Source: Hydrogenophaga sp. (lineage in GTDB: Bacteria > Pseudomonadota > Gammaproteobacteria > Burkholderiales > Burkholderiaceae_C). Taken from it: 47,199 nucleotides of DNA. Positions within the stretch are counted from its first letter, which is position 1. Each line of letters starts with the position of its first letter. Shown piece after piece: positions 17,374 through 24,913 of this stretch. A program made the position numbers and the translations under genes. The notes beneath the pieces were generated by a model that had not been told where the DNA came from, did no database searches, and worked only from the letters and a program-made list of their open reading frames with translations. The stretch covers positions 1 through 47,199 of the forward strand of contig JAURYH010000026.1 in the NCBI GenBank assembly GCA_030653975.1, in the 5' to 3' direction.

Positions 17374-18519
17374 TCAATTGGGCACTTTGCCTTCCACACC
17401 CTTCACGTAGAACTTCACGCCACCCAGGAACGCGTCGTCAGCGACCACGTCCTTGGCCAGCACTTCCTTGCCCGCCTGGTCCATGAGCGGACCCTTCCAG
17501 ATCGCGAAACTGCCGTCTTTCAGACCGGCCTTGATTTCGTCGATCCTGGCCTTGGCTTCGGCCGGCACGTCTTCGGCGATGGACACCATGTCGATCGCGC
17601 CTTCCTTGTGACCCCACCACACGCCACCGGTGCTCCAGGTGCCTTCCAGCGCGTCCTTGGTGGCCTTGATGTAGTACGGCGCCCAGTTGATCACGGCCGA
17701 ACCGAGGTGGGCCTTGGGGCCGTAGGCGGTCATGTCGGAATCCCAGCCGAAGGCGCGCTTGCCCAGCTTCTCGGCGGTCTGCAGCACGGCGGACGAGTCG
17801 GTGTTCTGCATCAGCACGTCGGCGCCGCCGTTGATCAGCGAGGTGGCCGCTTCGGTTTCCTTCGGTGGGTCGAACCAGCCGTTGACCCAGACCACCTTGG
17901 TCTTGACCTTGGGGTTGACCGACTGCGCACCCAGCGTGAAGCTGTTGATGTTGCGGATCACTTCGGGAATCGGGATCGAGGCCACCACGCCCAGCGTGTT
18001 GGTCTTGGTCATGGAACCGGCGATCACGCCAGCCATGTAGGCGCCTTCGTAGGTGCGGCTGTCGTAGGTGCGCAGGTTGGGCGCCGTCTTGTAGCCGGTG
18101 GCGTGTTCGAACTTCACGTCGGCGAAGTCGGGCGCGACCTTGAGCATGGGCTCCATGTAGCCGAAGGTGGTGCCGAAGATCAGCTTGTTGCCCTGGCTGG
18201 CCAGGTCGCGGATCACACGCTCGGCGTCAGCGCTCTCGGGCACGTTTTCCACGAAGCTGGTGACGACCTTGTCACCGAACTCGGCCTCGACGGCCTTGCG
18301 GCCGTTGTCGTGCGCGAAGGTCCAGCCGCCGTCGCCCACCGGGCCGACATAGGCAAACGCGATCTTCAGCGGCTCGGCCTTGGGCGCCTCGGCAACAGCG
18401 GGTGCCGGGGCCGGCGCAGGCGCGGCTTCTTCCTTCTTGCCGCAGCCGATCAGCGCAGCGCTGGCCACCGCGGTCAACGCGGCGAGCTTCATCAGGGAAC
18501 GTTTGCTCAGGTCAGTCAT
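17374..18519 (-). CDS. BMP-family ABC transporter receptor lipoprotein
   Basis: Substrate-binding lipoprotein of a BMP-type (purine nucleoside-like) ABC importer, 381 residues. Signal peptide MTDLSKRSLMKLAALTAVAS ends in the lipobox LIGC, with the lipidated cysteine at residue 26. It is followed by an alanine-proline linker (EEAAPAPAPAPAVAEAPKAE) that tethers the binding domain. The binding domain has VGPVGDGGWTFAHDNGRKAV, AERVIRDLASQGNKLIFG, FGYMEPMLKVAPDF and TGYKTAPN. It is transcribed in the same direction as, and 61 bases after, the two permease genes and upstream ATPase, forming a complete transporter operon. It is paralogous to the soluble receptor at 12136-13239. The substrate is inferred from the purine context. 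Confidence 0.92.
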   Translation of the reverse strand: MTDLSKRSLMKLAALTAVASAALIGCGKKEEAAPAPAPAPAVAEAPKAEPLKIAFAYVGPVGDGGWTFAHDNGRKAVEAEFGDKVVTSFVENVPESADAERVIRDLASQGNKLIFGTTFGYMEPMLKVAPDFADVKFEHATGYKTAPNLRTYDSRTYEGAYMAGVIAGSMTKTNTLGVVASIPIPEVIRNINSFTLGAQSVNPKVKTKVVWVNGWFDPPKETEAATSLINGGADVLMQNTDSSAVLQTAEKLGKRAFGWDSDMTAYGPKAHLGSAVINWAPYYIKATKDALEGTWSTGGVWWGHKEGAIDMVSIAEDVPAEAKARIDEIKAGLKDGSFAIWKGPLMDQAGKEVLAKDVVADDAFLGGVKFYVKGVEGKVPN

Positions 18520-18580
18520 GGAAACCTCTTTGTTGGGAGAGTTGGTGGTAACGGAAACAGTGACAAAAACCGAAAAAAGA

Positions 18581-19501
18581 TTATGCGCCGGGATAAAAGG
18601 GCTTCCCGATCGACGAAGGCATGTTGATGCGGATCCAGGTCGGGTTGCGCGAGATCAACACCAGCACCACGATGGTGGCCAGGTAGGGCATCATGGTCAG
18701 GAACTGGCTGGGCACATTCACGCCGACACCCTGCAGGTGGAACTGCAACATGGTGACGCCACCGAACAGGTAGGCACCAAGCAACACGCGTGCCGGGCGC
18801 CAGGTGGCGAAGGTGGTGAGCGCCAGCGCGATCCAGCCCTTGCCGGCGATCATGCCCTCGACCCACAGCGGCGTGTAAATGGTGGACACATAGGCGCCGG
18901 CCAGACCGCAGAGCGCCCCTCCGGCCATCACTGCCATCAGGCGGATGCGGCGCACCGGATAACCCAGCGCGTGGGCCGACTCGGGGCTTTCGCCCACGCT
19001 GCGCAGCACCAGGCCTGCGCGCGTGCGGTAGAGGAACCAGACCAGCCCCAGCACGATGCCGATGCAGACATAGACCATGGGGTGATGGCGAAACAATGCC
19101 GGGCCCAGCAGCGGGATGTCGGCCAGCAGCGGAATGGCAAACTGCGCCTGCTCGGGCAGTTTTTCCTGAACGTAACGGCTGCCCGCGAAAGCTGAAAATC
19201 CGGCGCCGAACAACGACAGCGCCAGACCGGTGGCGTACTGGTTGGTGTTGAGCCAGATCACCAGGCCGCCAAAGATGGCCGCCAGCAAGGCGCCCGCCGC
19301 CATGCCGGCGGCAAAACCGGCCACCGTGCTGCCGGTGTGCACCACGGTGGCGAAACCGGCCAGCGCGGCGCACAGCATCATGCCCTCGGCACCCAGGTTG
19401 ACGATACCGGCCTTCTCGTTGATGAGCAGGCCCAGCGAGGCGATGGCCAGCACGGTGCCCGCGTTGAGCGACGAGCCGATGAGCAGCGCAATGGATTCCA
19501 T
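18581..19501 (-). CDS. ABC transporter permease, BMP/purine-type (second permease)
   Basis: Integral membrane permease of the branched-chain amino acid/ribose permease superfamily, as used by NupQ/YufQ-type nucleoside importers (306 residues). It has about eight to ten hydrophobic segments, beginning IALLIGSSLNAGTVLAIASL. The characteristic GLLINEKAGIVNLGAEGMML is near residue 25 and ESPESAHALGYPVRRIRLMA, the cytoplasmic coupling region, near 180. GLAGAYVSTIYTPLWVEGM follows. Its start lies 2 bases after the stop of the first permease, whose last codons double as its ribosome site (AAGGAGTAA), so the two are tightly coupled. Confidence 0.9.
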   Translation of the reverse strand: MESIALLIGSSLNAGTVLAIASLGLLINEKAGIVNLGAEGMMLCAALAGFATVVHTGSTVAGFAAGMAAGALLAAIFGGLVIWLNTNQYATGLALSLFGAGFSAFAGSRYVQEKLPEQAQFAIPLLADIPLLGPALFRHHPMVYVCIGIVLGLVWFLYRTRAGLVLRSVGESPESAHALGYPVRRIRLMAVMAGGALCGLAGAYVSTIYTPLWVEGMIAGKGWIALALTTFATWRPARVLLGAYLFGGVTMLQFHLQGVGVNVPSQFLTMMPYLATIVVLVLISRNPTWIRINMPSSIGKPFYPGA

Positions 19502-19503
19502 GT

Positions 19504-20691
19504 TTACTCCTTGCCAGCCTGACCGGAACCAGACACCACAGGCGACTGAGCGCCGGCCACCGAACCCAGGGTCACCGCAGAACCGGCTTCGCCGGGCTGC
19601 TGGTGGCGCCCCCTTGAGGGGGTCGCGCGCAGCGCGGCGGGGGCGATTCGAATCCTGTAAGCGATCAGCGTGTCGCAGGCCAGCAGCGCAAACAGCAACA
19701 GGCCCTGGAACACGCCGGTGATCGATTTCGGCAGGCCCAGGCGCGACTGAGCCAGCTCACCACCGATGTAGAACATGCTCATCAGGATGGCCGAGAACAC
19801 GATGCCCACCGGGTGCAGCCGCCCGACGAAGGCGACGATGATGGCCGCGAAGCCGTAGCCCGCCGGCACATAGGGCGTGAGCTGGCCGATCGGCCCCGCC
19901 ACCTCCAGCGCACCGGCCAGGCCCGCCGCACCGCCCGAGGTCAGCAGCGCGATCCACAGCGCCTTGCGCGAAGAGAAGCCCGCGTAGCGCGCCGCCGCCG
20001 GCGCCAGGCCACCGACCAGCTGGCCGTAGCCCGCGTAGGTGCGGAACAGGAAGACCCAGACCGCGGCCACGCCGGCCAGCGCCAGCAGCAGGCCGATGTT
20101 GACGCGCGAGCCCTGCATCAGCTTGGGGATCTGCGTGACGGACTCGAAGGTCTTGGTCTGCGGGAAGTTGTAGCCCAGCGGGTCTTTCCACGGGCCGTAG
20201 ACCAGGAAGTTCAGCACCTGGATCGCCACGTAGACCAGCATCAGGCTGACCAGGATTTCGTTCGCATTGAAGCGGTCGCGCAGCAACGCCACGATGCCCG
20301 CCCAGACCATGCCGCCGACGATGCCGGCGACGATGATGGCCGGGACGATCCAGGGCCCGGTGGTCTTGTCGGCGGTGAGTGCGACACCGGCGGCAAAGAT
20401 GGCCCCGATCAGGTACTGGCCCTCGGCGCCGATGTTCCACACGTTGGAGCGGAAACACACCGCCAGCCCGAGCGCGATGATCAGCAGGGGCGTGGCCTTG
20501 ACCATCAGCTCCGACAGCGCGTAGGTGTTCTTGATGGGTTCCCAGAAAAACACCTGCAGGCCGCGCACCGGGTCCTTGCCGAGCACGGCGAACAGGATCA
20601 CGCCGATCACCACCGTGATGGCCAGGGCCAGCAGCGGCGAAGCGTAGCCCCAGCGGGCCGATGGCTGGGGACGGACTTCAAGCCGCAGCAT
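19504..20691 (-). CDS. ABC transporter permease, BMP/purine-type (first permease)
   Basis: First of two permeases of the importer (395 residues). Hydrophobic core: ASPLLALAITVVIGVILFAV, VKATPLLIIALGLAVCFRSN, VWNIGAEGQYLIGAIFAAGV (the family hallmark near residue 85), IVPAIIVAGIVGGMVWAGIV and LTPYVPAGYGFAAIIVAFVG. The start at 20691 (MLRLEVRPQP) overlaps the ATPase stop by 14 bases; the upstream in-frame ATG at 20736 would overlap more and adds an arginine-rich stretch inside the ATPase gene. The C-terminus beyond the last helix (LIAYRIRI) is an odd 40-residue tail, APAALRATPSRGRHQQPGEA and onward. It is encoded by a GC-rich dispersed repeat (19584-19650). Confidence 0.9.
   Translation of the reverse strand: MLRLEVRPQPSARWGYASPLLALAITVVIGVILFAVLGKDPVRGLQVFFWEPIKNTYALSELMVKATPLLIIALGLAVCFRSNVWNIGAEGQYLIGAIFAAGVALTADKTTGPWIVPAIIVAGIVGGMVWAGIVALLRDRFNANEILVSLMLVYVAIQVLNFLVYGPWKDPLGYNFPQTKTFESVTQIPKLMQGSRVNIGLLLALAGVAAVWVFLFRTYAGYGQLVGGLAPAAARYAGFSSRKALWIALLTSGGAAGLAGALEVAGPIGQLTPYVPAGYGFAAIIVAFVGRLHPVGIVFSAILMSMFYIGGELAQSRLGLPKSITGVFQGLLLFALLACDTLIAYRIRIAPAALRATPSRGRHQQPGEAGSAVTLGSVAGAQSPVVSGSGQAGKE
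19584..19650. repeat. GC-rich dispersed repeat forming an ABC permease tail
   Basis: On the minus strand it runs from CGCCCCCGCCGCGCTGCGCG through a CCCCCTCAAGGGGG hairpin to CCCGGCGAAGCCGGTTC. The last motif is shared with the intergenic repeats at 17300-17373 and 42224-42320. Here it is translated in frame as the end of the first permease. Confidence 0.65.
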
Positions 20692-22228
20692 GGACGGTCT
20701 CCTTGTTCTTGTTGTTGTCCGGTGCGCCCTGGGCATCCCACAGGCCCGACATCCATTCGCCGATGCGCTCGATGGTCGCGTCGGCGCGGTCCATGCTGGG
20801 CGACAGGCGCCCCTTGGCGATCACGTGCAGCCGGTCGCTGATCTCGAACAGCTCGTCGAGCTCTTCGCTCACCACCAGCACCGCACAACCGGCGTCGCGC
20901 AGCGCCAGGATCTCGCCGCGGATCTGCGCCGAGGCGCCCACATCCACACCCCAGGTGGGCTGGCTCACGATCAGCAGTTTCGGTTTCGCCTCGATCTCGC
21001 GGCCGACGATGAACTTCTGCAGGTTGCCGCCCGAGAGCGACTTGGCCGCCGCGTCGGGCCCGTTGGCCTTGACGTTGTAGCGCTGGATGATGTCGGCCGC
21101 CTGCTGTTTGAGCGCACCCAGTTTGAGCCAGCCGCCCGCACCCAGCGCGTCGCGACGCGTGAGCAAGAGGTTGTGCGCCAGCGAAAGCGTGGGCACGGCG
21201 CCGCGGCCCAGGCGTTCTTCGGGCACGAAATGCAGACCCAGGGCGCGGCGTTTGCCCGGCCCGTGGTGCGAGGCGTCCTTGCCGGTGACACGGATGCTGC
21301 CCGCTGGCGCGCGCCGGTCTTCGCCCGAGAGCGCAAACAGCAGTTCACTCTGGCCGTTGCCCGACACGCCCGCAATGCCCACCACCTCGCCGCTGCGCAC
21401 GGTGAGCGCGATATCGGCCAGGTCGGTCCCGAAAGGATCGTCGCTCGGTAGCGTCAGCCCCTGCACCTCCAGCACCGCGGCGCCGGCGTTGAGCGCGCGC
21501 ACCTCCAGCGCCGGCGGCTCGGCGCCGATCATCAGGCGCGAGAGCGAGGCGTTGCTTTCTTCGCGCGGGTCGCACACCCCGGTGACCTGGCCGCCGCGCA
21601 GCACGGTGCAGGCGGTGCAGAGTTCGCGGATTTCGTGCAGCTTGTGGCTGATGTAGAGAATGCTGCAGCCCTCGGCCGCGAGCTTGTTGAGCACCACAAA
21701 CAGCTTCTCCACCGCCTGCGGTGTCAGCACCGACGTCGGTTCGTCAAGGATCAGCAGTTGCGGGTTGGTCAGCAGTGCGCGGATGATTTCCACCCGCTGC
21801 ATCTCGCCCACAGAGAGCGTGTGCACCGGGCGCTTGGGATCGATGTCCAGACCGTATTGGGACGCGGTGACGTCGATGCTGGCGCTGACCTCGGCGAGCG
21901 TGAGCGCTTTGTCCAGCCCGAGCCAGACGTTTTCGGCCACGGTCAGTGTGTCGAACAGGCTGAAGTGCTGGAACACCATGCTGATGCCCAATGCCCGCGC
22001 TTCCTGCGGGTTGCGCACGTGCACTGGCCGGCCGTTGAACATGACCGCACCTTCGTCGGGTTTGACCGAGCCGTAGATGATCTTCATCAGCGTGGACTTG
22101 CCGGCGCCGTTTTCGCCCAGCACGGCGTGGATCTGGCCGGGTGCGACGCTCAGCGAAACGCCGTTGTTGGCCACCACGCCGGGGTAGCGCTTGGTGATGC
22201 CGGTGAGTTGCAGTCGGGGCGTGGTCAC
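20678..22228 (-). CDS. ABC transporter ATP-binding protein with two nucleotide-binding domains
   Basis: Energy-coupling ATPase of the BMP-type importer (516 residues), with two fused nucleotide-binding domains like RbsA/NupO. Domain 1 (about 5-235) is canonical: Walker A GENGAGKST, signature LSVGEMQRVEI, Walker B LLILDEPTS, and H-loop ISHKLHE. Domain 2 (about 250-500) is degenerate: the Walker A position reads GVSGNGQSE, the signature is LSGGNLQKFI, and Walker B is LLIVSQPTWGVD. Degenerate second sites are normal for this class. It is the first gene of the importer operon (ATPase, permease, permease, receptor), starts 20 bases after the LysR gene, and overlaps the first permease by 14 bases. 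Confidence 0.93.
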   Translation of the reverse strand: MTTPRLQLTGITKRYPGVVANNGVSLSVAPGQIHAVLGENGAGKSTLMKIIYGSVKPDEGAVMFNGRPVHVRNPQEARALGISMVFQHFSLFDTLTVAENVWLGLDKALTLAEVSASIDVTASQYGLDIDPKRPVHTLSVGEMQRVEIIRALLTNPQLLILDEPTSVLTPQAVEKLFVVLNKLAAEGCSILYISHKLHEIRELCTACTVLRGGQVTGVCDPREESNASLSRLMIGAEPPALEVRALNAGAAVLEVQGLTLPSDDPFGTDLADIALTVRSGEVVGIAGVSGNGQSELLFALSGEDRRAPAGSIRVTGKDASHHGPGKRRALGLHFVPEERLGRGAVPTLSLAHNLLLTRRDALGAGGWLKLGALKQQAADIIQRYNVKANGPDAAAKSLSGGNLQKFIVGREIEAKPKLLIVSQPTWGVDVGASAQIRGEILALRDAGCAVLVVSEELDELFEISDRLHVIAKGRLSPSMDRADATIERIGEWMSGLWDAQGAPDNNKNKETVHAAA

Positions 22229-22248
22229 GGGGGCTCCTCTTGGGGTGT

Positions 22249-23205
22249 TCAGGCTGCAGCGGCGGCGTCAGATTCAGGCCGGCGCAGCGAAGCCGCCACA
22301 CCCTTGATCTGCTCGCGCAGCCAGCGTCCGGCGCTGGACGCGTGGGTGCGTTCGTGCCAGAGCTGGTAGTACATCATGCGGGGGAACTCCACCGGACACG
22401 CCAGCACCTGCACCGGCAGCACACCGGTGTAGCGCTCGCAATACTGGCGCCCGGTGGTCAGCACCAGCAGGCTGCCCGCCACCATGGCCGGGATGAGCCC
22501 GAAATGCGGGCAGCGCGCGGTGATGTTGCGCACCAGGCCCTTGGCGGCCAGGTGGTCGTCGATCACACCGCGTGCACCCGGGTGGGTGGGCGTGGGCGCG
22601 ATGTGTTCTGCGCTCAGCCAGGCTTCCACGTCCCAGCCGCGGCGCACCGCCGGGTGCTGGTTCGACACCAGGCACACCACCTCGTCGCCAAACAACCGGC
22701 CCAGGTGCAGGTCGCCGGGCGGCAGCGGCCAGTTGCCGATGACCACGTCGAAATCGCCCTGGGCGAGGTGGTGGCGGTAGTCGGAGTCGGCCGACAGCGG
22801 GTGGATCTCGATCGGGCAGTGCGGCGCCAGGCTCTTGATCTGCGTGACCAGCTGCGGCAGGAACAGCGGGTCCAGGTAGTCGCTGGCGGCCAGGCTGAAG
22901 GTGTGGTGGGCGGTGGCGGGGTCGAAGCTGCGGGCGTCGGAGAACAGCACCTCGGCACTGCGCAGGATGTCGGCCGCCGGTTCGATCATGCGCAGCCCGG
23001 CCACCGTGGGCACCATGCCGGACCCGGAACGCACCAATAGCGGGTCCCCGGCCAGTTCGCGCAGGCGCTTGAGCGAGGCGCTGACCGCCGGCTGGTACAT
23101 GCCCAGCCGCAGCGCCGCGCGCGACACGCTGCGCTCGGTGAGCACGGTGTAGAGCACGCGGATCAGGTGCAGGTCAATCTTGTCGAACATGGACACGTAT
23201 TTCAT
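22249..23205 (-). CDS. LysR-family regulator of the purine transport and xanthine oxidation genes
   Basis: LysR-type transcriptional regulator (318 residues). The N-terminal winged helix-turn-helix at about 8-70 reads FDKIDLHLIRVLYTVLTERS, then YQPAVSASLKRLRE. The effector-binding domain follows (HHTFSLAASDYLDPLFLPQL, GDFDVVIGNWPLPPGDL, VVCLVSNQHPAV). It is divergent from xdhAB, with a 7-base-arm palindrome between them, and directly upstream of the ABC importer on its own strand, so it plausibly controls both. In Klebsiella a LysR protein (HpxR) controls hypoxanthine oxidation genes; whether this is its counterpart is unverified. MKYVSMFDKID has two possible ATGs; the first was used. Confidence 0.87.
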   Translation of the reverse strand: MKYVSMFDKIDLHLIRVLYTVLTERSVSRAALRLGMYQPAVSASLKRLRELAGDPLLVRSGSGMVPTVAGLRMIEPAADILRSAEVLFSDARSFDPATAHHTFSLAASDYLDPLFLPQLVTQIKSLAPHCPIEIHPLSADSDYRHHLAQGDFDVVIGNWPLPPGDLHLGRLFGDEVVCLVSNQHPAVRRGWDVEAWLSAEHIAPTPTHPGARGVIDDHLAAKGLVRNITARCPHFGLIPAMVAGSLLVLTTGRQYCERYTGVLPVQVLACPVEFPRMMYYQLWHERTHASSAGRWLREQIKGVAASLRRPESDAAAAA

Positions 23206-23248
23206 ACCCTGAGGCTATGCGTGTGGATGGTGGTTTGGGCATTCTGCC

Positions 23249-23266
23249 CATATGCCTGAGCATATG
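23249..23266. promoter_or_regulatory. LysR-type palindromic site upstream of xdhA
   Basis: CATATGC-CTGA-GCATATG, with perfect 7-base arms and a 4-base centre, lies between the divergent LysR gene and xdhA, 34 bases before the xdhA start. It fits the T-N11-A form of LysR boxes and is the obvious candidate operator for both directions. Confidence 0.6.
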
Positions 23267-23299
23267 TTGTGCCATGGGGTGGGCGCTATGCTGGCGCGC

Positions 23300-24913
23300 A
23301 TGAATTCAAAAATCTCCGCACAAACCCTGAGATTCGTGCGCCGCGGCCAGCCCGTGGCGGTGCGCAATGTAGCACCCGACCGCACCCTGCTGGAGGTGCT
23401 GCGCGAAGACCTGCACCTCACCGCCACCAAGGAGGGCTGCGGCGAAGGCGACTGCGGCGCCTGCACCGTGGTGCTCGCGCAGGCTGTCAACGGGAAGCTG
23501 CAATACCAGGCCATCAACAGCTGCATCCGGCTGGCCCACTCGGTGGACGGCATGGCGGTGTTCACGGCCGAAGACCTGTCTGCCCCCACGCTCAAGGCAG
23601 GCGCCTCCCCCGACCTGCATCCCTGCCAGGAAGCCATGGTGCAGTGCCACGGCAGCCAGTGCGGCTTCTGCACGCCGGGCTTCGTGATGAGCCTGTTTGG
23701 CATGTACCAGAACAACAGGAACGGTCAGGCGATTTCCCGCGAACAAGCCCAGGTCGATCTCTCCGGCAACCTCTGCCGCTGCACCGGCTACCGCCCCATC
23801 CTCGACGCTGCCGAAAAAATGGGCAGCCTGTCGCTGCCCGCCGGCTGTGGCGTGGACGAAGCCGCCACCGTGGCGGCACTCAAGACGATCAAGCCCCGCC
23901 AGCAAGGGGATGAAAGCTACCTGCGCCCCACCACCCTGGCCGGGCTGCTGCAACAGCGCGCGAAGTTCCCCAAGGCCCAGGTCGTGGCCGGCTGCACCGA
24001 CGTGGGCCTCTGGGTCACCAAGATGCACAAACGCTTTGACCGCGTATTGGACGTGACGGCGGCGCGCGAGCTGCAGCGCGTGGAAATCTACCCGCACCAC
24101 ATCGCCATCGGCGCCGCCGTGAACCTGACCGACGCCTTTGCCGCGCTGGTGAACGAACGTCCCCAGCTCAAGACCTTCGCCCAGCGCTTTGCCGGCCTGC
24201 CGGTGCGCAACTCGGGCACGCTGGGCGGCAACGTCGCCAACGGTTCACCCATTGGCGACTCCATGCCGCTGTTGATTGCGCTGGGTGCCAGCGTGGTGCT
24301 GATGCGCTGGAGGAAGACCGCCACGGGTGGCGAGATCGCCCACCGCGAACTGCGGCTGGAAGACCTGTACACCGGGTACCGGACGAACGTGATGCGCCCG
24401 GACGAGCTGCTGTGCTGGATCAAGGTGCCGCGGCCGGGGAAGCATGGGTCGAGCGCTGCGCCGGGCCGCCCCAAGCAAGCGAGCGCCCCCTCGGGGGGCA
24501 GCGAACCCAACGCAGTGGGGAGCGTGGGGGCGGAAGAACTCATGCGCGTCTACAAGATCAGCAAACGCTTCGACGACGACATCTCTGCCGTCTGCCTCGC
24601 GATCCAGATGACCCTGAACGGTGGCGTGGTCCAGCAAGTCTCCATCGGCGCCGGCGGCGTGGCCGCCACCCCGGCCCGCGCCCGCCAGACCGAAGCCGCC
24701 TTGCGCGGCCAGCCCTGGAACGCCGACACCGTGATGGCCGCTGCCGCTGCGCTGCGCGCCGAATTCCAGCCCATCAGCGACATGCGCGCCAGCGCCGCCT
24801 ACCGCCTGACCGTGCTGGGCAACCTGCTGCAGCGCTTCTGGCTGGAGAGCCAGGGCCTGAACACCATCAACCTCGAAAGCCTGAACGCAGCAACGCTGGA
24901 GGCCCTGGCATGA
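23300..24913 (+). CDS. xdhA: Xanthine dehydrogenase small subunit (2Fe-2S and FAD)
   Basis: Electron-transfer subunit of xanthine dehydrogenase, which oxidises hypoxanthine and xanthine to urate with NAD+. Length is 537 residues, slightly above normal. The N-terminal ferredoxin domain has C47, C52 and C55 in GCGEGDCGAC. The second 2Fe-2S domain has CGFCTPGF and LCRCTGYRP (about 115-160). The FAD domain follows (ATTLAGLLQQ-like segment, VVAGCTDVGLW, RNSGTLGGNVANGSPIGD), then the CO-dehydrogenase flavoprotein C-terminal domain. About 28 residues (near 384-411, SSAAPGRPKQASAPSGGSEP and following) are encoded by a dispersed GC repeat inserted in frame. The start MNSKISAQ was chosen because it sits just before the ferredoxin domain. 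Confidence 0.93.
   Translation: MNSKISAQTLRFVRRGQPVAVRNVAPDRTLLEVLREDLHLTATKEGCGEGDCGACTVVLAQAVNGKLQYQAINSCIRLAHSVDGMAVFTAEDLSAPTLKAGASPDLHPCQEAMVQCHGSQCGFCTPGFVMSLFGMYQNNRNGQAISREQAQVDLSGNLCRCTGYRPILDAAEKMGSLSLPAGCGVDEAATVAALKTIKPRQQGDESYLRPTTLAGLLQQRAKFPKAQVVAGCTDVGLWVTKMHKRFDRVLDVTAARELQRVEIYPHHIAIGAAVNLTDAFAALVNERPQLKTFAQRFAGLPVRNSGTLGGNVANGSPIGDSMPLLIALGASVVLMRWRKTATGGEIAHRELRLEDLYTGYRTNVMRPDELLCWIKVPRPGKHGSSAAPGRPKQASAPSGGSEPNAVGSVGAEELMRVYKISKRFDDDISAVCLAIQMTLNGGVVQQVSIGAGGVAATPARARQTEAALRGQPWNADTVMAAAAALRAEFQPISDMRASAAYRLTVLGNLLQRFWLESQGLNTINLESLNAATLEALA
24448..24534. repeat. Dispersed GC-rich repeat inserted in frame within xdhA
   Basis: Contains GCCGGGCCGCCCCAAGCAAG, the hairpin GCCCCCTCGGGGGGC and a GTGGGGAGCGTGGGGG end, the architecture of intergenic repeats elsewhere in the window. 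It is read as SSAAPGRPKQASAPSGGSEP and onward between WIKVPRPGK and ELMRVYKISKRFDDD. In a typical enzyme these two segments would be separated by only a few residues. Confidence 0.65.

Noticed and set aside
14823..17486. An 887-residue plus-strand frame across adenine deaminase and the Rieske gene
   Set aside because: Antisense artefact; both minus-strand genes have intact catalytic motifs.
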